Made by a program: the position numbers and the translations under genes. The notes beneath the pieces were generated by a model, which saw only the letters and a program-made list of their open reading frames with translations, had not been told where the DNA came from and made no database searches. Shown here piece after piece: positions 53,958 through 61,218 of a DNA stretch of 64,000 nt. Within the stretch, counting starts at the first letter, position 1. Each line of letters opens with the position of its first letter. This stretch comes from Bog-756 sp963699055 (GTDB lineage Bacteria; Actinomycetota; Acidimicrobiia; Acidimicrobiales; RAAP-2), in the NCBI GenBank assembly GCA_963699055.1, contig CAVOTA010000002.1, forward strand, positions 744,001-808,000, read 5' to 3'.

Positions 53958-54809
53958 TCAGAGCAGTGCGGCGAAGGTGCGGGCGAAGGTGTGGGCGTCG
54001 CCGGGCCAGCGCGCCGACACGTAGCGGCCGTCGCGCACGACGAACGCCGGGCGCTCGTCGGTCGGGGTGTCCCGGGCCCGGCCGCTCGTCTTGCGGCCCG
54101 CGTCGGCGGTGCCGGGCACCACGTCACGGAAGTCCTCGGTCCGGGCCAGTGCCCGGGTGACCTCGGACTGGACCGACATCCACCCGGGCGGCTCACCCGG
54201 CCCCTCGGTGTACGTGCGGTAGTAGTCCGGGTCCCAGAACCGGGACACCCGTCCCACCCGCCATGCCCGCCGCTCGAGCGACCAGGTGAGGGCGGTGGTC
54301 GTCCGCCCGTACAGCACCGAGCGGCCGGTGGCCGGGTCCACGCTGCGCGCCGCCAGCAGCACGCCGTGGCAGATCGCCCCGACCGGCCGGTCGGCCCGGA
54401 ACATCTCCACCACCACCGCCTGGAGCCGTCCGCTCTCCAGGTAGGCCCGCATCCCCCGCGCCCGGTGGCCGCCCGGCAGCAGCAGGCCGTCGACCGCCCC
54501 GGGGTCGAGGTCGTCCCATCGCACGGGTGCCGCGAATCCGGGGTCCCGGACCATGCGGGCATGGGCGGCCCTACCCCGGGCGTCGGCACGGAGCACCCGA
54601 CCCACGCCGACCACGTACGACAGTCCCGGCACCGCACCCCACGGGTCGAGCCCCCGACCGGTCACCATCAGCTCGTCGCACCCGGCCGGGGCACCCGACT
54701 CGGTGGCGAACACCACCGAGTGGCCGGCGTCCACCAGGGTGGCCCAGCCCACCGCCACCTCGGTCGGGTCGGCGTCGCGGTCGGGCAGGGGGACCGCCAC
54801 TACGGCCAC
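53958..54809 (-). CDS. DJ-1/PfpI-like class I glutamine amidotransferase-fold protein
   Basis: A 283-residue protein with the DJ-1/PfpI core: GLLLPGGHRARGMRAYLES then VGAICHGVLLAARS, where the nucleophile-elbow Cys near residue 145 is followed by His. Relatives include proteases, chaperones, glyoxalases and amidases; this cannot be narrowed. The C-terminal ~100 residues (RFWDPDYYRTYTEGPGEPP) go beyond the usual 180-residue fold. It starts at GTG 54809, 52 bases beyond the trpD stop, on the same strand, so it may share the transcript. Confidence 0.75.
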   Translation of the reverse strand: MAVVAVPLPDRDADPTEVAVGWATLVDAGHSVVFATESGAPAGCDELMVTGRGLDPWGAVPGLSYVVGVGRVLRADARGRAAHARMVRDPGFAAPVRWDDLDPGAVDGLLLPGGHRARGMRAYLESGRLQAVVVEMFRADRPVGAICHGVLLAARSVDPATGRSVLYGRTTTALTWSLERRAWRVGRVSRFWDPDYYRTYTEGPGEPPGWMSVQSEVTRALARTEDFRDVVPGTADAGRKTSGRARDTPTDERPAFVVRDGRYVSARWPGDAHTFARTFAALL

Positions 54810-54861
54810 CGCCGCACCTCCCCGGTCGTCGGTCCCGCGATCGGGGCCGGGGGCGGGCGTC

Positions 54862-56013
54862 TCAGCCCGCCTGCTCCTCGGCGGCCGCCGCGTTGGTGAC
54901 CCGCACGAACTCGTCGAGCACGCCGGCGGCCCGGCCGCTGTCGATCAGCAGCTCGGCCAGCCGGACCCCCGACGCCAGGTCCTCGCACCGCCCGACCACC
55001 GTCAGGGCGGCTCCGGCGTTGAGCACGGCGATGTCGCGGTGGGGCGACACGGCGCCCGACACCACCTGGCGGATGGCCTCGGCGTTGACCGAGGCGTCGC
55101 CGCCGCGCAGGTCGTCGAGGGTGGCCCGGGCCAGGCCGAGGTCGAGCGGGTCGATCCGGTAGACCGACACCGACACCGTGCCGTCACCGGCGGGGTCGTC
55201 GCCCCCGGGGGTGCGGATCAGCTCGTGCACCGTGCTCGGGCCGGTGGTGGACAGCTCGTCGAGCCCGTCGTCGCCGTGCACGACCATGGCCCGACGGGTG
55301 CCGTTGGCCGCCAGCACGCCGAGCATCTTGTCCGCCATGGACGGATCGCTCACCCCGATGACCTGGTAGCGGGCCCGGGCCGGGTTGGCCAGCGGTCCCA
55401 GGAAGTTGAACACGGTGGGGATCCCGAGCTCGCGGCGCACGGGACCGGCGTGGCGCATGGCCGGGTGGAACCGGGGGGCGAAGCAGAACCCGAGCCCCAC
55501 CTCGTCGATGCAGCGGGCCACCCCCGCCGGACCGAGGTCGGCCACCGCCCCGAGGGCCTCCAGCACGTCGGCCGCCCCCACCGCCGACGACGAGGCCCGG
55601 CCCCCGTGCTTGCACACCTTGCTCCCGCCGGCCGCCACCACGAGCGACGCGATGGTCGACACGTTGATGCTGCGCAGCCGGTCGCCGCCGGTGCCGCAGG
55701 TGTCGACCACCTCGGTGGCGGCGGGCAGGTCGAGGGGGACGGCGTGGGCGACCATGGCCCGGACGAAGCCGGTCATCTCCCCGACGGACTCGCCCTTCGC
55801 CCGCAGGGCCACGGCCAGGGCGGCGATCTGCGCCGCGGTGGCCTCCCCCGACAGGAGCTGACCGAACACGGACTCGGCCTGGTCGGCGCCGAGCGACTCC
55901 CCCTCCAGCAGCCGGCCGAGCACGCCGGGCCAGCCGCCCAGCGCGTCGAAGGAGGCCGGCGCACCCGAGGGACCCGGAGCCGGCGTGGCCCCCACGTCGT
56001 CCGCGTCCGGCAC
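54862..56013 (-). CDS. trpD: Anthranilate phosphoribosyltransferase
   Basis: A 383-residue TrpD, which joins anthranilate to PRPP in tryptophan synthesis. Motifs: VVDTCGTGGD near residue 100, RSINVSTIASLVVAAGG, KHGGRASSS (normally KHGNR), and the GPLANPA and HGDDGLDE segments near 190-245. It starts at GTG 56013 just after the acyl-CoA dehydrogenase stop (56019); a GTG at 56028 would overlap that gene. No other trp gene is nearby, so the pathway genes are scattered. The N-terminal ~25 residues are a non-conserved Pro/Ala segment. Confidence 0.92.
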   Translation of the reverse strand: MPDADDVGATPAPGPSGAPASFDALGGWPGVLGRLLEGESLGADQAESVFGQLLSGEATAAQIAALAVALRAKGESVGEMTGFVRAMVAHAVPLDLPAATEVVDTCGTGGDRLRSINVSTIASLVVAAGGSKVCKHGGRASSSAVGAADVLEALGAVADLGPAGVARCIDEVGLGFCFAPRFHPAMRHAGPVRRELGIPTVFNFLGPLANPARARYQVIGVSDPSMADKMLGVLAANGTRRAMVVHGDDGLDELSTTGPSTVHELIRTPGGDDPAGDGTVSVSVYRIDPLDLGLARATLDDLRGGDASVNAEAIRQVVSGAVSPHRDIAVLNAGAALTVVGRCEDLASGVRLAELLIDSGRAAGVLDEFVRVTNAAAAEEQAG

Positions 56014-56018
56014 GGTGC

Positions 56019-57200
56019 TCAGTCCCACCACAGGTCGTGGTTGAGCACGCCCCGGCCGATGAGCCCGAGCTGCACCTGGGACGTGCCCTCCACGATGGTC
56101 AGCTGTCGGGCGTCCCGGTACCAGAGCTCGGTCGGGTGGTCCTCCATGTACCCGGCCGCACCGAGCAGCTGCACGGCCAGCCCCGAGGCCCGCACCGCCA
56201 CCTCGGTGGCGTGGTACTTGGCCATCGACAGGTAGGGCACGTACTCCTTGGTGAACTTGCCCTGGTCGGCCAGCCACGCCGAGCGGTAGGTGAGGAGCCG
56301 GGCCGCCTCGATGTCGACGGCCATCTTGGCGATCTCCCACTGGATGCCCTGGAAGTCGGCGATGGTGTGGCCGAAGGCCTCCCGCTGTTTCACGTACTCG
56401 GTGGCGTACATCAGGGCGCCCTCGGCCAGGCCGATGCCGCGGGCGGCGACGATGGGCCGCATGGCGTTCAGTCCCAGCATGGCCAGGCGGAACCCGCCCA
56501 CCTCGCCCACCACGTTCTCCTTGGGCACGTGCACCCCGTCGAGCAGCAGCTCGCCGGTGTCGATGCCGCGGACCCCCATCTTGTGGTCGGTGGTGCCGAC
56601 GGCCACGCCGTCCCATCCCCGCTCCACGATGAAGCAGCTGATCGAGTCGTGGGCCCGCGAGGCGGGGTCGCCGGTCTTGGCGAACACCGTGTACCAGTCG
56701 GCCTGGACCACCCCGGACATCCAGCACTTGGTGCCGGACAGGACCCAGCCGCCCTCGTGGCCGGGCCGTCCGTCGGGCACGGCCCGGGTGCGCATGCCGG
56801 CCACGTCGCTGCCGGCCTGGGGCTCGGACAGCCCGAACCCGCAGCGCAGCTCCCCGGAGGCGATGCCGGGCAGGTAGCGCTGCTTCTGGTCGTCGTTGCC
56901 GGCGATCAGGATCGGGCCGGTCGGCAGCCGGGTGAGCAGCAGCATCAGCGCCGCCGTGTTGGAGTACTTGGCCACCTCCTCGATGGCCACGGTCAGGCCG
57001 AGGATCCCGGCACCGGAGCCGCCGAGCTCGGTGGGCAGGCACAGGCCGAGCAGGTCGGCCTGGCGGAAGGCGTCGAACACGTCCTGGGGGTACTCGCCGG
57101 AGGTGTCGATCTCCCGGGCCCGGGGCTTCACCTTCTCCTGGGCGAGCCGGCGGACCGAGTCCCGGAGCGCGGCGAGTTCGGGCGAGAGGTCGAAGTCCAC
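56019..57200 (-). CDS. Acyl-CoA dehydrogenase
   Basis: A 393-residue acyl-CoA dehydrogenase of ordinary layout: FGLSEPQAGSDVAGMRTRA (FAD site), KCWMSGVVQADWYTVFAKT, an HKMGVRGIDTGELLLD strand, and the catalytic Glu in LTIVEGTSQVQ near residue 375. It probably works on short or medium acyl-CoA. It precedes trpD by five bases but the two are functionally unrelated. GTG 57200 is the only fitting start. No KstR-like site is seen in front, so it is separate from the sterol block. Confidence 0.9.
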   Translation of the reverse strand: MDFDLSPELAALRDSVRRLAQEKVKPRAREIDTSGEYPQDVFDAFRQADLLGLCLPTELGGSGAGILGLTVAIEEVAKYSNTAALMLLLTRLPTGPILIAGNDDQKQRYLPGIASGELRCGFGLSEPQAGSDVAGMRTRAVPDGRPGHEGGWVLSGTKCWMSGVVQADWYTVFAKTGDPASRAHDSISCFIVERGWDGVAVGTTDHKMGVRGIDTGELLLDGVHVPKENVVGEVGGFRLAMLGLNAMRPIVAARGIGLAEGALMYATEYVKQREAFGHTIADFQGIQWEIAKMAVDIEAARLLTYRSAWLADQGKFTKEYVPYLSMAKYHATEVAVRASGLAVQLLGAAGYMEDHPTELWYRDARQLTIVEGTSQVQLGLIGRGVLNHDLWWD

Positions 57201-57242
57201 GAGGGTCGAGGCTACCCGAGGCGGCCGCGGCGGCGGGACGGT

Positions 57243-58739
57243 TCAGGGGTCGAGGAAGCCCCGGGGGTCGCCCTCGGCCCGGGGCCATCCGGCCGCCGCG
57301 AACCGCTCGGCCCACGCACCGCGACCCGTCGCCCGCAGCCGGTCGAGGTAGGCCGGCACGTCGGTGCGCGCGTGCCAGGGGCCGCCACCGGTCAGCACCG
57401 TCCACAGCGGGTCGACACCGGTGTCGGACCGGGCCAGCGCGTCGCTCCCCCACCCCGCCAGCAGGTCCATGGCCCCCGCCACCACGTCGGGACGGTCGGC
57501 GGCGAGGTCGTGCTGCTCGTGGGGGTCGGCCTCGAGGTCGAAGAGCAGCACCTCGGGGAACCCGTGGAAGGCGTCATGGTACGTGCGGATGCAGAGCCAC
57601 CGGTCCCGGCGTACCGAGCGCTGGGCCGTCCATGCCGCGTGGGACAGCACGAGGTGGTCCCGACCGGTCGGGTCGCCGGCGAGGAGGTGGTCGAGGAAGG
57701 GGACGCCGTCCCAGCGGGGAGGCACCTCGGCACCGGCCAACTGCAGGACGGTCGCCATCAGGTCGACCTGGTAGTGCAGGCCGTCGTCGACCCGGCCGCC
57801 GGGGACGTCCAGTCCGGGCCAGGTGAGCACGGCCGGCAGCCGGGTCGTGATCTGGTCCGCCGTCTGGTGGTCGCAGTAGATCCCGAGCTCGCCCAGGTTC
57901 TCCCCGTGGTCCGACGACACCAGCACGGCCGTGTCGTCGGCCAGGCCCAGCAGTTCCACCGCCTCGAGCACCCGGCCCACGTGGTGGTCGGCGTAGCGCA
58001 CCCCGGTGTCGTAGCCGTCGTAGATCCGCACCACGTCCTCCGTCGACGCCACCTCGGTGGGCTGGCGCGGCCAGCGGTCCCACACGTCACGGGGTCCGAA
58101 CCCGGACACCTCCTGGGCCGAGTGCGGTCCCGGCAGCAGCCAGTGGGCGGCCCGCACCTCCTCGGTCAGCCAGTCCGGCACCGGGTCGCCGCCCACCGGG
58201 TCGCCGAACGACGCCGGGGTCCGGTACGGGGTGTGCGGGTCCCACAGGTGCACGTGCAGGAACCAGTCCGGGCGCCACGCGTTGCGGGCCAGCCACTCCT
58301 CGGCGGCGGCGGCCACCTCCTCGGCGGTCTCCATCCCCTTGGCCCCGAGGTTGACGCACTCGTTGAAGCCGGCGTCGAAGTGGTAGGCGGAGTGGCGCTC
58401 GGCGAACGTGCTGATCGACGCCGTCCACCACCCGAGGTCGCGCAGCGGGGCCATCCAGCCGTCGGTCGCCGCCCGGGTGCGGAACCCGCGCGACCGCCCC
58501 TCGGGGAACGGGTCGGTGGCCACCCCGCCGTGGTTGACCGCGCCGGTGCGGATCCCGAACCGCCCGCTCGCCAGCGCCGAGCGCGACGGCAGGCACGGCG
58601 TGTCCGAGGCGTGGACGTTGTCGAAGCGGACCCCGCGTCGCGCCAGCGCGTCGATGACCGGGCTGGTGGGACGGCGGTAGCCGTAGCAACCCAGGTGGTC
58701 GGGGCGCAGGGTGTCGATGTCGAAGTAGATCAGCCGCAT
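57243..58739 (-). CDS. Sulfatase with CxPSR (formylglycine-type) active site
   Basis: A 498-residue alkaline-phosphatase-superfamily sulfatase. YFDIDTLRPDHLGCYGY supplies the first metal-binding Asp. CLPSRSALASGR puts the Cys at 49, which an anaerobic- or FGE-type enzyme would turn into formylglycine. SSDHGENLGE gives the second metal pair near 295. There is no signal peptide, so it should act in the cytoplasm unless exported otherwise. It lies 65 bp beyond the glycosyltransferase gene and could remove sulfate from, or process, the same polymer. ATG 58739 is the first residue of homology. No FGE gene is in the window. Confidence 0.85.
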   Translation of the reverse strand: MRLIYFDIDTLRPDHLGCYGYRRPTSPVIDALARRGVRFDNVHASDTPCLPSRSALASGRFGIRTGAVNHGGVATDPFPEGRSRGFRTRAATDGWMAPLRDLGWWTASISTFAERHSAYHFDAGFNECVNLGAKGMETAEEVAAAAEEWLARNAWRPDWFLHVHLWDPHTPYRTPASFGDPVGGDPVPDWLTEEVRAAHWLLPGPHSAQEVSGFGPRDVWDRWPRQPTEVASTEDVVRIYDGYDTGVRYADHHVGRVLEAVELLGLADDTAVLVSSDHGENLGELGIYCDHQTADQITTRLPAVLTWPGLDVPGGRVDDGLHYQVDLMATVLQLAGAEVPPRWDGVPFLDHLLAGDPTGRDHLVLSHAAWTAQRSVRRDRWLCIRTYHDAFHGFPEVLLFDLEADPHEQHDLAADRPDVVAGAMDLLAGWGSDALARSDTGVDPLWTVLTGGGPWHARTDVPAYLDRLRATGRGAWAERFAAAGWPRAEGDPRGFLDP

Positions 58740-58803
58740 GTCGGTCCCCGGGGGTCGTCGCCGCACCCTACCGCCCCGCCCCGGGGCGTCCCGGGACATC
58801 GCG

Positions 58804-60753
58804 TCAGTGGATGACCGCCTGGGTGATCAGCCGTGGCCGGGTCCCGTGGAGGCCGAGCGGCCGGCCCGGCATGCTCAGCCACGCCTCGGTGGCGAACACC
58901 AGCAGGAACTCGTGCCACAGGGGCCACAGGACCACCCAACCCAGGTGGCTGAGCTGGCGGTACCCGACGGTGAGGAGGGCCTGGAGCACCATGAAGACGA
59001 TCTCGGCCAGGACGTAGCCGCCGAGGAAGATGAGGATCACGTTGCGCTGGGTACCCTCGAAGGCGGCGGTCAGCAGCAGGTAGAGCGGCAGCAGCAGGCG
59101 GGCCGGGGCGAAGGCGCACTTGACGAACTGCTGCGTCTGGTTGAACCACACCTTGGGGGTGGCGACCCCCGCCCGGTAGGGGCCGTGGCGCGCCTGGTTG
59201 TGGTGGACGGCCCGGCCCCACCGCACCCGCTGCTCGCGGATCTCGGAGTAGGTCGGCGGGACGTCCTCGTAGACCACGATCTTGGTGTCCATCCACATCC
59301 GGTAGCCCAGCCGGCTGAACCGCAGGGTGAAGTCGCCGTCCTCGCCGTTCATGCCGACGGTGAACCCGCCGAGGCCGACGGCCACCTCGCGGCGGAAGGC
59401 GGTGAACACCCCGGGTACCACGTTGACCCCGTCCACGGTCTGCATGGTGCGGTGGTTGAGCCCGAACTGCTTCAGCTCCTCGAACAGCCGCAGGTAGGGG
59501 AAGACGGTCCGGCGGTCGGTGGCGCGGGGGAAGCACATGGGCTCGACCAGACCGATCAGCGGGTCCTCGAACCACCGGGGGGTGTAGTACAGCGACCACT
59601 CGCCGATGACGGTGTCGGCGTCGATCCGCACCACGATGTCGGAGCGGGCCAGGGCGAGGGCGGCGTTGAGCGACTCCGACTTGCCGCCGTGACGGCCGTC
59701 GTGGACCTCGCCGGTGGCGTGGCGGAACCGGGCGATGGTGTCCAACGCGATCCGGCGGGTACCGTCGGTCGACCCGTCGTTCATCAGCACCACCCGCACC
59801 GGGCCGCCGTAGCGCACGGCGGCCATGTCGATCGCCTCGAGGGTGGGGCCGATCACCTCCTCCTCGTTGTAGGCGGGGATGATCACGTCGATCGGCGGAC
59901 GCTCGTCCCCCACCGGTGGCTCGGGGCGCACGGTGAACCCGTTGACGGCGGCCAGCAGCATCGTCCGGATCACGAACGAGCCCTCGGCGAAGGGCACCGG
60001 GAGCACCAGGGCGAGTGCGGGACGCCACGCCGGGTCGGCCACGTGGAAGATCCACAGCAGCCCGACCATGCAGATGGCCATGGCCGCCACCGTCACCCCG
60101 AGCAGGGTGAGTGCGTCCGACAGCCGCGGCCGCTTGGCGAACGGCACCGCCGAGGGCCGCGGCAGGGCGAAGTTGAGGTACTCGGTCCGGGTCATGGCCA
60201 CCACCGCCAGGGTGACGGCGGCGAAGTTGCCCAGCAGGGTGGTCGGGGCCACCGGGGCGCCCACCACCACCTCGACGACCACCAGGGTGGCGTCGACGAA
60301 CGCCATCACCGCCAGGTACACGGCGGCCTGCAGCGCCACCATCACCCGGCGCGGCCCGTTGCCCCGCCCGACCACGGCGAGGCAGAGGATGGTGCCGACG
60401 GTGAGGAACCGGAGGCCGAGGGTGAAGCCGGCCAGGTAGCCGGACACCTCGGCCGGCGAGCGCACCACCGACAGGCAGATGCGGGTGACCAGGTCGGTGT
60501 AGGCCTGGTCCGGCGTCCACGACCCGCGGATGGAGTGGTACGCCACCATGAGGACGAGGAAGAGCGCGGCGAACGCCGGCACCCGCCAGTACGACGGGAG
60601 CTTCGGCTTGGGCAGCAGGACGAGCGCCATCCCGTCGCCCTGGTCGTCGTCGAAGTGGGCGACGCACGGATAGAGGAGGAACGCCAGGAGCACGGCGTCG
60701 GCGCCCAGCAGCAGGATGAGCGGCTGGAAGCCCGTCAGCAGCGTGAAGTTCAT
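58804..60753 (-). CDS. Processive membrane glycosyltransferase, family 2
   Basis: A 649-residue polytopic GT2. About six helices fill residues 1-235. The catalytic domain (about 255-480) has VIIPAYNEEE, VLMNDGSTDGT, VRIDADT (DxD), GMNGEDGDF (acceptor Asp) and EQRVRWGR (QxxRW). Several more helices follow. This set marks processive beta-glycan synthases such as cellulose, hyaluronan or poly-N-acetylglucosamine synthases, which make and export the chain. The sugar is not determinable. The ATG at 60753 is preceded by a long divergent promoter region. No PilZ domain is visible. Confidence 0.87.
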   Translation of the reverse strand: MNFTLLTGFQPLILLLGADAVLLAFLLYPCVAHFDDDQGDGMALVLLPKPKLPSYWRVPAFAALFLVLMVAYHSIRGSWTPDQAYTDLVTRICLSVVRSPAEVSGYLAGFTLGLRFLTVGTILCLAVVGRGNGPRRVMVALQAAVYLAVMAFVDATLVVVEVVVGAPVAPTTLLGNFAAVTLAVVAMTRTEYLNFALPRPSAVPFAKRPRLSDALTLLGVTVAAMAICMVGLLWIFHVADPAWRPALALVLPVPFAEGSFVIRTMLLAAVNGFTVRPEPPVGDERPPIDVIIPAYNEEEVIGPTLEAIDMAAVRYGGPVRVVLMNDGSTDGTRRIALDTIARFRHATGEVHDGRHGGKSESLNAALALARSDIVVRIDADTVIGEWSLYYTPRWFEDPLIGLVEPMCFPRATDRRTVFPYLRLFEELKQFGLNHRTMQTVDGVNVVPGVFTAFRREVAVGLGGFTVGMNGEDGDFTLRFSRLGYRMWMDTKIVVYEDVPPTYSEIREQRVRWGRAVHHNQARHGPYRAGVATPKVWFNQTQQFVKCAFAPARLLLPLYLLLTAAFEGTQRNVILIFLGGYVLAEIVFMVLQALLTVGYRQLSHLGWVVLWPLWHEFLLVFATEAWLSMPGRPLGLHGTRPRLITQAVIH

Positions 60754-60860
60754 GGCGGCGGTGCCCACCCCTCGTCGGTCCGGTGGCGCGGGGCGAAGGC
60801 GACGGCCCCGGATGGGCGCCTCCGGACAGCTGCCCCGCTGCCTCGTGGGACACAAGTTAC

Positions 60861-60892
60861 CACTCATAGTGATTGTTTGTGCACTCCTAGTG
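60861..60892. promoter_or_regulatory. Twin CACTNNNAGTG operators in the divergent polymer promoter
   Basis: CACTCATAGTG (60861-60871) and CACTCCTAGTG (60882-60892) are two palindromes 21 bp apart, two helical turns, in an unusually AT-rich stretch. They flank a rightward -35-like TTGTGC (60877-60882) with a TACGCT -10 at 60902-60907. A dimeric regulator binding cooperatively to both sites is the simplest reading. Confidence 0.55.
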
Positions 60893-60981
60893 AACATTGG
60901 CTACGCTACCTCCGAGGGGCAGGGTGCGCAGCGGCCGGACGGTGGCCGACGGTGCTCCTGCAGAGCGGAAGGCAGGCACCA

Positions 60982-61218
60982 ATGGGATCGATCGGGGTAG
61001 GGGAACGCGTACCCGCACGACCGGCCGAGCCGGACCGGACGGCACGACGGACGGCGCACCGCACGGCGCGTCGGACGGCACCGGAGGGGTCCGGACGGTG
61101 GGGGGCGGTGGCACCCCGGACCCCACGGGGGACGTCGGCGCCGGCGGAGGAGGCCGGCGCGACGGTGGACCGGTGGGCGTCGGTGCCGGCCCGGTCCGGC
61201 GACGGGAGGCCGGCATGA
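60982..61218 (+). CDS. Possible 78-aa Arg/Thr/Ala-rich ORF coupled to the fusion gene
   Basis: ATG 60982 follows GGAAGG and the frame ends as ATGA (61215-61218) on the start of the sulfatase-HlyD gene. The middle is an RTARRTAHRTARRTA repeat; there is no known domain. Coupling is suggested by the overlap alone. It might be an untranslated leader of the 300-base transcript. Confidence 0.35.
   Translation: MGSIGVGERVPARPAEPDRTARRTAHRTARRTAPEGSGRWGAVAPRTPRGTSAPAEEAGATVDRWASVPARSGDGRPA

Noticed and set aside
58738..60981. Plus-strand part of a long frame antisense to the glycosyltransferase
   Set aside because: His/Glu/Gly-rich shadow; only its last 78 codons, beyond 60982, are considered as a possible small ORF.
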